Of a stretch of DNA of 64,000 nt, positions 16,067 through 24,503 are shown one piece after another. The stretch is from Hyphomonas sp. (GTDB lineage: Bacteria > Pseudomonadota > Alphaproteobacteria > Caulobacterales > Hyphomonadaceae): positions 1-64,000 of the forward strand of contig WGNP01000008.1 in NCBI GenBank assembly GCA_016124495.1, given 5' to 3'. Every line of letters starts with the position of its first letter. Positions within the stretch are counted from its first letter, which is position 1. The position numbers and the translations under genes are program-made. The notes under the pieces are model-generated. The model was not told the DNA's origin and made no database searches. It saw only the letters and a list, made by a program, of their open reading frames with translations.

Positions 16067-16444
16067 ATGAAAGCAGGATTGGCCGCGATCGCGGCATTTG
16101 CTCTGGCAGCCGGCTGCGCCACCGCGCCGGCGCCGGAAGCAGCCACCTCGCCCAAGGGCTATGTCATTGTCGAGATCGACGTCTCCAACCCGGAAACCTA
16201 CGAAGGCTACAGGGCGGCAGTAGCGCCAATGGTGGCCGCGGCAGGCGGCCGTTACCTAGTGCGCGGTGGCAGGGCCGAAGGCCGGGAAGGCCCGCCGCCG
16301 AGGGAGCGCGTGGTGATTCTCGAATATCCCAGTTTCGACGCGGCGAAGGCGTTCCTCGAATCGCCTGAGTACGCTGAGATCATTCATCTGCGGACAGACA
16401 ACACTGTCTCGCGGCTGATGGTCGTCGAGGGCGTGGTGCCCTGA
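16067..16444 (+). CDS. DUF1330 domain lipoprotein
   Basis: A 125-residue protein. The N-terminus KAGLAAIAAFALAAGCATAP has a lipobox (AAGC). The remainder matches DUF1330, a dimeric ferredoxin-like alpha/beta barrel: GYVIVEIDVSNPETYEGYRAAVAPMV, GGRYLVRGG, and FDAAKAFLESPEYAEI. I chose the ATG at 16067 because GGGAGGAC lies ahead of it and the signal sequence starts there. It overlaps the Rieske gene by one base. An envelope-located DUF1330 is less usual than the cytoplasmic form. Confidence 0.85.
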   Translation: MKAGLAAIAAFALAAGCATAPAPEAATSPKGYVIVEIDVSNPETYEGYRAAVAPMVAAAGGRYLVRGGRAEGREGPPPRERVVILEYPSFDAAKAFLESPEYAEIIHLRTDNTVSRLMVVEGVVP

Positions 16445-17487
16445 TGGCTGACGTGCCGGGCAAGCCGCTGATCCGGGCGTTGGAGGCATCGCTCTACGGG
16501 CGAGCGGAAGTGTTTGCGCTGGAACGGGAGACCGTATTCGCCAAGGCCTGGCGGCTGATCGGGCATGAGAACATGCTGAAGGCGGCAGGCGACTTCCTGA
16601 CGGATGAGATCGCCGGGCGATCCGTTCTCGCCGTGCGCGGCAAGGACGGCGTTGTACGCGCGTTCCACAACGTGTGCCCGCACCGGGCAGGGCCGCTCGC
16701 GACGACGCCGGCCGGGCATTGCGAGGGGGCGATCACCTGCGCCTATCATGGCTGGCGGTTCACGTTCGAAGGTCGGCTGCAATCGGCGCGGGATTTCGGC
16801 GCGGCGAACGGGTTTGATCCGCGCGCGCACGGGTTGAATCCGGTGCGGATGGAGACCTGGCGGGGGTTCCTGTTTGTCACGCTCAGCGAAGCAGCGCCGC
16901 CTGTCGCCAAGATGATGGCGCCGGTAGATGCGTCGTGGACGGATGAAACGGTTCAGCCCTTTGCGCTGCGGCGTTCGCACATAATCAGGTGTGACTGGAA
17001 GGCGTATGTCGAGAATTACCTCGAGGGCTACCATGTGCCACTGATCCATCCGGGGCTCGATGCGGAGATCGATTCGGCGAACTACACGGTTCACATGGAA
17101 GGCGAGATCGCGGTGCACCGGGCGCCGTCGCGCAAGGCCCACAATGTCTATTCGGGCTACTGGGCCTGGGCGTGGCCGTGGCTGGGCATCAATGTGTACG
17201 AGCACGGCGTGATGATGGAACGCATCTCGCCGGTGGGGCCGGAAGAGACTCGTCTCGATTATCTGTATTTCTTTGATCCGGCGCGGGGCGCAGAGCTCGA
17301 AGACATGCTGAAGATGTCCGACGCGGTGACGGATGAAGACCTGAAGATGTGCGAGATCGTGCACCGGAACATTGTTGGTGGCATCTACAAGGCCGGGCCC
17401 TTGTCGCCCCGGCATGAAGGCGCGGTGGCGTGGTTCCAGGCGCGGCTCCGGCACGAGGCCGGGTATCCGGGAGAGACCCCTAACTAG
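16444..17487 (+). CDS. Rieske-type aromatic ring-hydroxylating oxygenase alpha subunit
   Basis: A 347-residue oxygenase. The Rieske [2Fe-2S] motif is CPHRAG ... CAYHGW, and the mononuclear iron motif is ENYLEGYHVPLIHPG. The catalytic domain is SRPBCC-like and complete. The substrate cannot be told; relatives act on quaternary amines, aromatics and sterol-like compounds. The ATG overlaps the DUF1330 stop (TGATG), so the two genes are coupled. No ferredoxin or reductase partner is in the neighbourhood. A hairpin terminator follows. Confidence 0.88.
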   Translation: MADVPGKPLIRALEASLYGRAEVFALERETVFAKAWRLIGHENMLKAAGDFLTDEIAGRSVLAVRGKDGVVRAFHNVCPHRAGPLATTPAGHCEGAITCAYHGWRFTFEGRLQSARDFGAANGFDPRAHGLNPVRMETWRGFLFVTLSEAAPPVAKMMAPVDASWTDETVQPFALRRSHIIRCDWKAYVENYLEGYHVPLIHPGLDAEIDSANYTVHMEGEIAVHRAPSRKAHNVYSGYWAWAWPWLGINVYEHGVMMERISPVGPEETRLDYLYFFDPARGAELEDMLKMSDAVTDEDLKMCEIVHRNIVGGIYKAGPLSPRHEGAVAWFQARLRHEAGYPGETPN

Positions 17488-17526
17488 TGTGCTGGACGCG
17501 CGGCTTCGTAGCCGCCGGATAACGAA

Positions 17527-17555
17527 AAGGCGAGAGCCCTGGGAGCTCCCGCCTT
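17527..17555. terminator. Bidirectional terminator hairpin
   Basis: AAGGCGAGAGC (17527-17537) pairs with GCTCCCGCCTT (17545-17555), with one mismatch and a 7-nt loop. It sits between two convergent genes (Rieske oxygenase and PRC-barrel). A-rich and T-ended flanks suit termination from either side. Confidence 0.65.
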
Positions 17556-17577
17556 CCGCGCATGCCTTGATTGGACA

Positions 17578-17943
17578 TTACACCCAGTAAGGCGCGACCT
17601 TGTAGTAATCGTAGGCCGAGTTGCGGGTCGCGCGGCCGTCGCCCCGGGTCAACTCGTCGATGTTGTGGGACGGGGCAGCCTGCAACTGGTCCTTGGTAAA
17701 GGGCACGACGTAGCCGTCATGATCCTTGCTGTAGTCGAGTGACGACCAGGGAACCGGATGGTATTTCTCGCCGATGCCGAGAAAGCCGCCAAATCCGACC
17801 ACCGCGAAGAGAACGGAGTTGTCAGCCTTGTCGAGGACAACATCTTCGACCTTGCCGATCTTTTCGCCCTGAGTGTTGTACACGCTGGTGCCGATCGTGC
17901 GGCTGGCGCGGATGGCGGTGGTATGTCCGGTTTGGGTAGGCAT
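17578..17943 (-). CDS. PRC-barrel domain-containing protein
   Basis: A 121-residue cytoplasmic protein. The PRC-barrel is seen as IGTSVYNTQGEKIGKVEDVVLDK followed by VLFAVVGFGGFLGIGEKYHPVPW. The tail RNSAYDYYKVAPYWV is rich in aromatics. I used the ATG at 17943, which has AAGGATCGGAG upstream, rather than 17982. Single-domain PRC-barrel proteins are common in alphaproteobacteria and often stress induced; the ligand or partner is unknown. Confidence 0.85.
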   Translation of the reverse strand: MPTQTGHTTAIRASRTIGTSVYNTQGEKIGKVEDVVLDKADNSVLFAVVGFGGFLGIGEKYHPVPWSSLDYSKDHDGYVVPFTKDQLQAAPSHNIDELTRGDGRATRNSAYDYYKVAPYWV

Positions 17944-18071
17944 GAGATTGCTCCGATCCTTGAGTTGCAGATACACCAGCAACGCCTCAGGCGCGCGGGG
18001 GTTGCGTTAATTCTGCTTCAGTTTCGCCTCGCCCTTTCCTTACGGGCGCCGCCCTGCTAACGCCCCGCACC

Positions 18072-18929
18072 ATGTACCAGATCACCGCCAAGGGCCCGCG
18101 CGGGCCGATTGAACTCGCCTGGAATGCGCTTGCCTGGGCAGACCCGTCACCCGCGGGCGCCGTCGATTCCAAGGAAGATGCGCGCGGGGCCTGGAGGCTC
18201 GATGCCTTTTCCGAAACGCTGGAAGAGGCTGAGGAGTGCGCCGCGATCATCCAGGAGGCGGCGCCGGAACTGACCGCGCGGATCGAGGAGATCGTCGAGC
18301 GCGACTGGGTGACCCTGTCACTCGAAGGCCTGCCGCCGGTGAATGCCGGGCGGTTCGTCGTCGTCGGCAGCCATGCGCTCGCTGCGACCTCGCCGGGCAA
18401 GACGGCCGTTCTGATCGAGGCGGGGCCAGCGTTCGGGACGGGACATCACGGTACGACGCTTGGCTGCCTTCTGGCGCTGGCGGATGTGCGCCGGCGACGC
18501 AAGGTCGGCCGGGTGCTGGATCTCGGGACGGGTTCGGGCGTGCTGGCGATCGCGGCGCTCAAAGTGGGCGCGGAGATGGCGACGGGCAGCGACATCGACC
18601 GGGACTCGGTGTTTGTCGCGCGCGATAACGCGCGCAAGAACAAAGTCAGCCGGTTCTTCGTTCACCATGTGCGCGGGGCGAACACGCCCAACATGCGCCG
18701 GCTGGGGCCGTATGACACGGTGTTTGCGAACATCCTGATGAAGCCGCTGATCGGCCTTGCGCCGGAAATCCAGCGCCTGTCGGCGCCGGGGGCGACGATT
18801 ATTCTTTCAGGACTGCTGCACCACCAGGCCGCGCCGGTGAAGTCGGCGTTCGAGGGGCACGGCATGCTGTTCCAGCGCAAGATCAAGCGGGACGGCTGGT
18901 CGACGCTGGTGTTCGCGAAGGCGGGTTAA
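18072..18929 (+). CDS. prmA: Ribosomal protein L11 methyltransferase-like (PrmA family)
   Basis: A 285-residue SAM-dependent methyltransferase. The SAM-binding motif I is RVLDLGTGSGVLAIAAL, the acidic strand is GSDIDRDSV, and ANILMKPLIGLAPEI is the typical PrmA post-II motif. FGTGHHGTT before motif I is the strongly conserved PrmA substrate-region signature. The N-terminal third is the L11-binding domain. Its stop overlaps the convergent YCF48-like gene by four bases. No ribosome site is evident before the ATG. Confidence 0.92.
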   Translation: MYQITAKGPRGPIELAWNALAWADPSPAGAVDSKEDARGAWRLDAFSETLEEAEECAAIIQEAAPELTARIEEIVERDWVTLSLEGLPPVNAGRFVVVGSHALAATSPGKTAVLIEAGPAFGTGHHGTTLGCLLALADVRRRRKVGRVLDLGTGSGVLAIAALKVGAEMATGSDIDRDSVFVARDNARKNKVSRFFVHHVRGANTPNMRRLGPYDTVFANILMKPLIGLAPEIQRLSAPGATIILSGLLHHQAAPVKSAFEGHGMLFQRKIKRDGWSTLVFAKAG

Positions 18930-20017
18930 GCGTCCAGACGGTGCAGCTGCACGCCGATGGCGTAGGCACGGATGCCCGTGCCGGCCTTCAGCACACGGAT
19001 CTTGTTCACGGCGCGGCCCATTTCGGTGGGGGTCCAGGTGGCGCCGCCGTCGGTGGTGGTGTATCCGGTGGTGGTGGTGCCAATCCAGCCGGTGTTTACG
19101 TCCACGAAGCCGACCCCGAACTGGCGCACGGCAGCGTCGTCCACGAGTGGCAGTTCCGTCCAGCTCTTACCGCCATCAGTGGTCTTGATGAAGATGCGCT
19201 GGCTCTTGCCCTCTTCGTAGTTCTGGACGGTGGCATAGCCCACGTCCGGGGTAGGAAAGCTCATCTTCCAGCAATTCTCGAAGAGCCGGGCGGAGCGGTA
19301 AACTTCGGACCACGTCTCGCCGCCATCCGTCGTGCGCAGCATAAGGGCGTTCGCCTGGGACACGTCGCTGGCAGTGGCAGCGCAGACGAGGCCGGTGTCA
19401 GCGCCCGAGAATTTCACGTCGAGGATCATGCCGGCTTTGTCGCGCAGGTCGATCACTTTCCAGGTTTCCCCACCATCGACCGAGCGCAGCATCGTCGCGG
19501 GCCCGCCGACGCGGCCGGCGGCGTGGATGACGGGATTTGAGCGCAGCTCGCCCTGGAAGATCGTGGTGCGGGGGAGGATGTCGATGCCGCAGATACCCTT
19601 GACGATGCCAATGCCTTCCGCAGAGACAGGCGTCCAGGTCAGGCCGCCGTCGCGGGTGCGGTAGAGCGGGTTTTCGTCTGTGACACCCGGATAGTATCCG
19701 GTGCCGACATTGCCGAGGAAGCCGTTCTTCTCGTCGACAAAGCCGAGGGCGCGAATGAAGGTGCCAGGCTGGTCAAACACCTTGGTCCAGGTCTCACCGC
19801 CATTGCGTGTGGCGAAGAGCTTCCCGGCGCCGTTGCCGAACCAGCCGATGTCCGGGGTGACGAAGGAGATGTCGTCCTGCTTGCCGGGATAGGCTTCGGT
19901 GGGCAGGAGGCGCCAGACGGGCGGGGGCTTCGGGGCTTCGGCCCGGACGGACGCCGCGCAGGCGGTGAGGCCGAACGCGGTTGCGAAAAGGGTGAACTGG
20001 CGGCGGGTCAGAGTCAT
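18926..20017 (-). CDS. Secreted YCF48/HCF136-like beta-propeller protein
   Basis: A 363-residue exported protein. The N-terminus TLTRRQFTLFATAFGLTACAAS carries a twin-arginine RRQF motif and also a lipobox-like LTAC, so export by Tat is likely. The rest consists of repeating blades with the sialidase/YCF48 pattern (RNGGETW, TRDGGLTW, SVDGGETW, TTDGGETW, TTDGGKSW, TTDGGATW). In cyanobacteria this fold helps photosystem II assembly; here only a propeller scaffold can be claimed. It is convergent with prmA. Confidence 0.83.
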   Translation of the reverse strand: MTLTRRQFTLFATAFGLTACAASVRAEAPKPPPVWRLLPTEAYPGKQDDISFVTPDIGWFGNGAGKLFATRNGGETWTKVFDQPGTFIRALGFVDEKNGFLGNVGTGYYPGVTDENPLYRTRDGGLTWTPVSAEGIGIVKGICGIDILPRTTIFQGELRSNPVIHAAGRVGGPATMLRSVDGGETWKVIDLRDKAGMILDVKFSGADTGLVCAATASDVSQANALMLRTTDGGETWSEVYRSARLFENCWKMSFPTPDVGYATVQNYEEGKSQRIFIKTTDGGKSWTELPLVDDAAVRQFGVGFVDVNTGWIGTTTTGYTTTDGGATWTPTEMGRAVNKIRVLKAGTGIRAYAIGVQLHRLDA

Positions 20018-20159
20018 GGCGCAGCTCCGGCGTGACCGATTTCAGGTAGCGGATGCCGGCGGTTTGAAAAAGGTGTCAGCCTTCGGCTTTCGCAGGAATG
20101 ACAAGATTTTGTTGTCGGGGACGGTTTGCGGACGTGCCGCATCGCGATAAGACGAGCGC

Positions 20160-21971
20160 ATGAAACAGACATTCGACATCAAGGGTGGGCCGCAGGACGG
20201 CCGGGCTCACCTTCCGCTGCTTCGCCGTGAACTCGAAGCCCAGGGTCTCGACGGCCTCTATGTTCCGCATGACGATGAATACCAGAACGAATACCTGCCG
20301 GACGCCAATGAGCGTCTCGCCTGGGCAACCGGGTTTACCGGCTCTTTCGGTTCGGCCTTCGTGTTCACCGACAAGGCGGTGCTGTTTGCCGACGGGCGCT
20401 ACACACTGCAGGCAGGGGACCAGACGGATCCTGCGCTGGTCAACGTCGAAGGGATTCCGGACCCCGGCGCATTCGGCTGGCTCGCGAAGCAGAGCCTGGC
20501 GGGCAAGCGCGTGGGCTATGATCCACGCCTGATGAGCCCTAACGATGTCGCGGCGCTGGGCGCGGCGGCGGCGAAGGCTGGCTGCGTTCTGGTCGCTGTG
20601 GCCGAGAACCCGATCGACAAGGCCTGGAAAGGCCGCCCGCCGCAGCCGATGGAACAGGTCGTGCCGCACGCGGTCAAGCATGCGGGCGCGGCGCATACCG
20701 ACAAGCTGGATGCTGTGGGCGTGCAGCTGGCAAAGGACGGGGCGGACGCCGCGGTGCTGACCTCGCCGGCCTCACTCGCCTGGGCATTCAACATCCGGGG
20801 CGGAGATGTAAGCTGCACCCCGTTGCCGCTGGGCCGCGCCATTCTGTATGCGGACGGCTCGGCAGAACTATTCATCGATGAGGCGAAGACGGACAGCGCG
20901 CTGCGCCGGCATCTCGGCAATACGGTCACGCTGCGGCCGCTGTCCCAGCTGGAAGACGGGCTCGCATCGCTGTCGGGCAAGACCGTGAGCCTGGACCCCG
21001 ATGTAGCGTCGGCCTGGTTCTTTGACAGGCTCACGGCCTCGGGCGCGAAAATCCTGCGCCAGCGCGATCCTGTGTCGCTGCCGCGCGCGTGCAAGAATGC
21101 GGCGGAGATCAAGGGCACGACGGCGGCGCATGCCCGCGACGGCGTGGCGCTGACGCGCTTCCTGCACTGGCTGGATACCGAGGCGCAGTCGGGCGAGGTC
21201 ACCGAGATTGATACGGTGATGAAGCTCGAAGCCTTCCGCGAGGATCTTGGCAGCCTTAACGACCTTTCCTTTCCGTCGATTTCCGGGGCAGGGCCGAACG
21301 GCGCGCTGCCGCACTACCGCGTCTCGACGGCGTCCAACCGGAAACTGGCGCGCGGTTCGCTGTTCCTGATCGATAGCGGCGGTCAGTACCTCGACGGCAC
21401 GACTGACGTGACGCGCACGGTGCCGATCGGTCAGCCCTCGGACGACATGATCCGGCATTATACGCTGGTGCTGAAGGGGCATATCGCGCTTGCGACCGTG
21501 CGTTTCCCGGCGGGCACGACCGGCACGCATCTCGATATCCTGGCCCGCCATGCGCTCTATCAGGCGGGACTCGATTACCAACACGGCACAGGGCATGGAG
21601 TCGGGGTATACCTCGGTGTGCATGAGGGCCCGCATAGAATCGCGAAAGTGTGGAATGCCGTACCGCTGATGCCAGGTATGATCGTCTCGAACGAGCCGGG
21701 CTTCTACAAGGCGGGCGAATACGGCATCCGCATCGAGAACCTGCAATACGTGACACCCCCTGCCGCCATTCCCGGCGGTGAAATCCCGATGCTGGGCTTC
21801 GAATGCCTCACGTTCGCGCCGCTGGCGCGCCGACTGATCGATGTGAAGCTGCTCTCGAAAGAAGAGCGGGCGTATGTCAACGCCTACCACAAGCGCGTCT
21901 GGAAACTCCTGAACCGGAAGCTCGAAGGCGAGGTCAAGGACTGGCTCAAGGCGGCATGTGCCCGAATTTGA
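20160..21971 (+). CDS. pepP: Xaa-Pro aminopeptidase (M24B, aminopeptidase P)
   Basis: A 603-residue peptidase, the long form with two creatinase-like N-terminal domains and a C-terminal pita-bread domain. The dinuclear metal ligands are in IDSGGQYLDGTTDVTRT (Asp pair), GTGHGVG (His), NEPGFY (Glu) and IENLQ (Glu). It removes N-terminal residues preceding proline. No signal peptide, so cytoplasmic. The start at 20160 gives MKQTFDIKGG directly before the conserved LRREL-type segment. It stands alone between two intergenic regions. Confidence 0.94.
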   Translation: MKQTFDIKGGPQDGRAHLPLLRRELEAQGLDGLYVPHDDEYQNEYLPDANERLAWATGFTGSFGSAFVFTDKAVLFADGRYTLQAGDQTDPALVNVEGIPDPGAFGWLAKQSLAGKRVGYDPRLMSPNDVAALGAAAAKAGCVLVAVAENPIDKAWKGRPPQPMEQVVPHAVKHAGAAHTDKLDAVGVQLAKDGADAAVLTSPASLAWAFNIRGGDVSCTPLPLGRAILYADGSAELFIDEAKTDSALRRHLGNTVTLRPLSQLEDGLASLSGKTVSLDPDVASAWFFDRLTASGAKILRQRDPVSLPRACKNAAEIKGTTAAHARDGVALTRFLHWLDTEAQSGEVTEIDTVMKLEAFREDLGSLNDLSFPSISGAGPNGALPHYRVSTASNRKLARGSLFLIDSGGQYLDGTTDVTRTVPIGQPSDDMIRHYTLVLKGHIALATVRFPAGTTGTHLDILARHALYQAGLDYQHGTGHGVGVYLGVHEGPHRIAKVWNAVPLMPGMIVSNEPGFYKAGEYGIRIENLQYVTPPAAIPGGEIPMLGFECLTFAPLARRLIDVKLLSKEERAYVNAYHKRVWKLLNRKLEGEVKDWLKAACARI

Positions 21972-22064
21972 GGCAGTGGCTGATTTACCCTGGGCAGATG
22001 CGCGCGGCAGGCTAGGCCGCCGGGCGCGAGTCTCTTAAGCAAAGGCAGCTTTAGGGAGGCTGTC

Positions 22065-22535
22065 TTGGAACTTGAAACAATGCTTGGCCGTGCAATGGAT
22101 CTTTTTCCGGCGGATTGGAGCGATGGCGCGAAGCTGGCGCTGTTGGCCGGCGTGATCGCTGTATGTTTCGTCGTGCCGGTGGTGATGATGCTTGCGGCGT
22201 TCGGTAAGAAGCGGGCGCCGGCGGCGGCGGCTTCCAAACCGGTCGCGGGCCAGCCGGCAGTCAGCAGGCCGCGAGCGAAATTGGCGGCAGGTGCGCCGCC
22301 CGATCTTGATCCGGAGGAATGGGTCTCCGGCAACGTGATCCACTATGACCGCCAGCGCGACTTCGGCTACATCCGCTGCGACCGGGTGAAAGGGCATGTC
22401 CGCTTTCAGGCGGCCGACTTTAAGCGCGCCCCCCGCGTCGGCGAGGCGGTGCGCTTCAAGGGCCAGCATGGTGCGCGCCGAAAGCCGGTGGCGGTTGTGG
22501 TTGAGCGGGTGCCGGAGACGAAGTGGGCGGGCTAG
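22065..22535 (+). CDS. Membrane-anchored cold-shock-domain protein
   Basis: A 156-residue protein with a hydrophobic helix at about 24-46 (AKLALLAGVIAVCFVVPVVMMLAAFG), an Ala/Pro-rich linker to about 80, and a C-terminal cold-shock OB fold (GNVIHYDRQRDFGYIRCDRVKGHVRFQ). RNP1 is recognisable as DFGYIRC with a substitution for the usual KGFGFI. I chose the TTG at 22065 because AGGGAGG lies at a suitable distance; the ATG at 22080 is too far. The CSD is predicted on the cytoplasmic side. Convergent with the SDR gene with a 4-base overlap. Confidence 0.75.
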   Translation: MELETMLGRAMDLFPADWSDGAKLALLAGVIAVCFVVPVVMMLAAFGKKRAPAAAASKPVAGQPAVSRPRAKLAAGAPPDLDPEEWVSGNVIHYDRQRDFGYIRCDRVKGHVRFQAADFKRAPRVGEAVRFKGQHGARRKPVAVVVERVPETKWAG

Positions 22536-23314
22536 GGCGCGAGGCCAAGCGCCTTCAGGCCCTCCAGGATGCCCTCAGTGCGCGGGCGCATGTCGTCTGC
22601 GATATGCGCATGGGTGGGAATATAGAAGAGGCCGAGGTCCAGGCCCTTCAGGGCGATCTCGGCGCAGCGCTCCGGTAGGATGATGTGCATCTCGGGAGGA
22701 AGGTCCTTCGGGTCCGGGATGTGCTTTGCGATCAGCGGCGTGTAGACGCCGCCGGGCAGGAGGATGTGGACGTCCATCGTCTCGCCGCGCAGTTCCTCAT
22801 GCAGCCACTCGGCCATGATCAGCACACCGTGCTTGGTTGCGCCGTAGGCGGCCAGGCCGTTGCGCCGCACAGCACGGGGCAGGCTAAGGGAGTTTTCCGA
22901 ACCGGTGATCATCAGCCGGCCCCGCTGGCCAGCTGCGGTGAGGGCGGCGGCATAAGCCTGCGCAAGACGGAACGGCGCAAATAGATTCAACGCGAACATG
23001 TTCATCGCCGCGTCGTCGAAGGGGTCCTTGATGATCCGCTTGTTGCGGCCATAACCTGCATTGGCGCAGACAAGATCGAGCTTGCCCTGCCATTCAAAAG
23101 CGCGTTCAAGGAGCGCTGCCGGAGCGGCCGGATCCGACAGGTCGCAGGCAATGGCGAGACCGCCGAGGCTGGCAGCAACGGCTTCGGCGGCGGCCGCCTG
23201 CCGGTCGGCGATAATGACCCCGGCGCCGCGCGCCTTAAAGGCTTCGGCGAGTGCCTTGCCGATGCCGGAGGCGCCGCCGGTGATGAGGACAGTCTGGTCG
23301 GTATAGTCGATCAT
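22532..23314 (-). CDS. Short-chain dehydrogenase/reductase
   Basis: A 260-residue classical SDR. The cofactor motif is TGGASGIG near the N-terminus, the NAG motif is CANAGYG, the catalytic serine is in TGSENS and the YxxxK pair is YGATK. An acidic residue after the second strand (IIADRQA) suggests NAD preference. Start at 23314 (MIDYTDQTVLI) rather than 23449, since the extension is not SDR-like. It follows the fucosidase by 64 bases on the same strand and may share its transcript. Substrate unknown. Confidence 0.9.
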   Translation of the reverse strand: MIDYTDQTVLITGGASGIGKALAEAFKARGAGVIIADRQAAAAEAVAASLGGLAIACDLSDPAAPAALLERAFEWQGKLDLVCANAGYGRNKRIIKDPFDDAAMNMFALNLFAPFRLAQAYAAALTAAGQRGRLMITGSENSLSLPRAVRRNGLAAYGATKHGVLIMAEWLHEELRGETMDVHILLPGGVYTPLIAKHIPDPKDLPPEMHIILPERCAEIALKGLDLGLFYIPTHAHIADDMRPRTEGILEGLKALGLAP

Positions 23315-23378
23315 GGCGTTTCTTTCAGTTGGCTGTGTTTTTCCGGAGGCTATGCCTTCCGCGCTTGCCGCAGCCCGG

Positions 23379-24503
23379 TCATCGGCCCAGATGCTTGCCG
23401 AGAGCCCGCAGCGGCGCGGACTGAAGCTCGGGGACCGAACCATCGGCACGGGGGCCGATATTGATCAGCAGGTTGCCGCGCTTGGCAGTTACGTCCGTAT
23501 AAAGATCAATCAGGCCCTGGCCATCCAGAAAGTCTTCCGGCAGCTCGTCCGTGTTGTAACCGAAGCCGAGGCCGAGGCCGCGGCAGGACTCCCACTTCTG
23601 TGTTTTCGGAATTGCGCCGAGACCGAACTCGACACAGCGGAAATCGCCGAACGGGGCGGGGGTCTCTTCCTGCTGGCCGCTGGCAGTGCGGGCTTTCAGC
23701 ATGGCATTGAAGCTGGCGCGGGATGCCGGGTCGCGCAGAGAGTTGAAGAATTCGGTTGCGGCGAGCCAGCGGTCATTGGTCACGCCGTCCGGCACCGCGG
23801 CATAGTAATAACTGTGGAGCGTACTGACGCCTTCGACATCCGGCCAGCAGATATCGTTCCAGAAGACTGACGGCTTGTAACGGTCGATTAGCTCCTTCGC
23901 CTGAGCGAGCGCGTAGCCGCGGTAGTCTTGGTCCGTCGGCACGCAGGCGAACATGTCCCCGATATTCGCGATCGGCGTGTTGCGGAAAGTCCAGTCAAGG
24001 CCGCCGGAATAGTAGACGCCGAAGCGCAGGCCGCGCGCGCGGACGGCGTCTGCCAGTTCGCCGGTAAAATCGCGGGACGTGTTCCAGCCGGGACGATGGG
24101 GATTGGACACATCTGTCGGCCAGAGGCAGTAGCCGTCATGATGCTTGGTGACGAAGACGACGTAGCTTGCGCCGGCTTCGACGAAGAGATCTGCCCAGGC
24201 GTCTGCATCGAAGCTCTGAGCGGCTTCGTCGAATTCCGGCCGGAAGTCCGTGAACGATTTGTCGCCATAGAGCGCCTTGTGCCGCGCACGCGTGGGGCTG
24301 CCTTCGACGCGCATCGCGTTCTCGTACCATTCCGAATACGGAGTCAGCACGGCGCTCCTGTCATAGTCGTCGCCGATCAAATCGTGGATGGCGCGGCCGC
24401 GCGGGGCCCAGGCCGGGATCGTGAAGATGCCCCAATGGATGAAGATGCCTAGTTGTGGCTTTGCATACCATTCAGGGCAGGGGCGGGTTTCACTTTCAGC
24501 CAT
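23379..24503 (-). CDS. Alpha-L-fucosidase (GH29)
   Basis: A 374-residue glycoside hydrolase. It has the opening PEWYAKPQLGIFIHWGIFTIPAW, the KHHDGYCLWPT motif and the nucleophile segment SVFWNDICWPD (Asp in WNDI), plus GNLLINIGPRADG near the C-terminus. All are GH29 hallmarks. It removes alpha-linked fucose. No signal peptide is seen at the chosen start 24503, which suggests cytoplasmic action on imported fucosides. Its start overlaps the DUF2459 stop by eight bases, so translation may be coupled. Confidence 0.9.
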   Translation of the reverse strand: MAESETRPCPEWYAKPQLGIFIHWGIFTIPAWAPRGRAIHDLIGDDYDRSAVLTPYSEWYENAMRVEGSPTRARHKALYGDKSFTDFRPEFDEAAQSFDADAWADLFVEAGASYVVFVTKHHDGYCLWPTDVSNPHRPGWNTSRDFTGELADAVRARGLRFGVYYSGGLDWTFRNTPIANIGDMFACVPTDQDYRGYALAQAKELIDRYKPSVFWNDICWPDVEGVSTLHSYYYAAVPDGVTNDRWLAATEFFNSLRDPASRASFNAMLKARTASGQQEETPAPFGDFRCVEFGLGAIPKTQKWESCRGLGLGFGYNTDELPEDFLDGQGLIDLYTDVTAKRGNLLINIGPRADGSVPELQSAPLRALGKHLGR

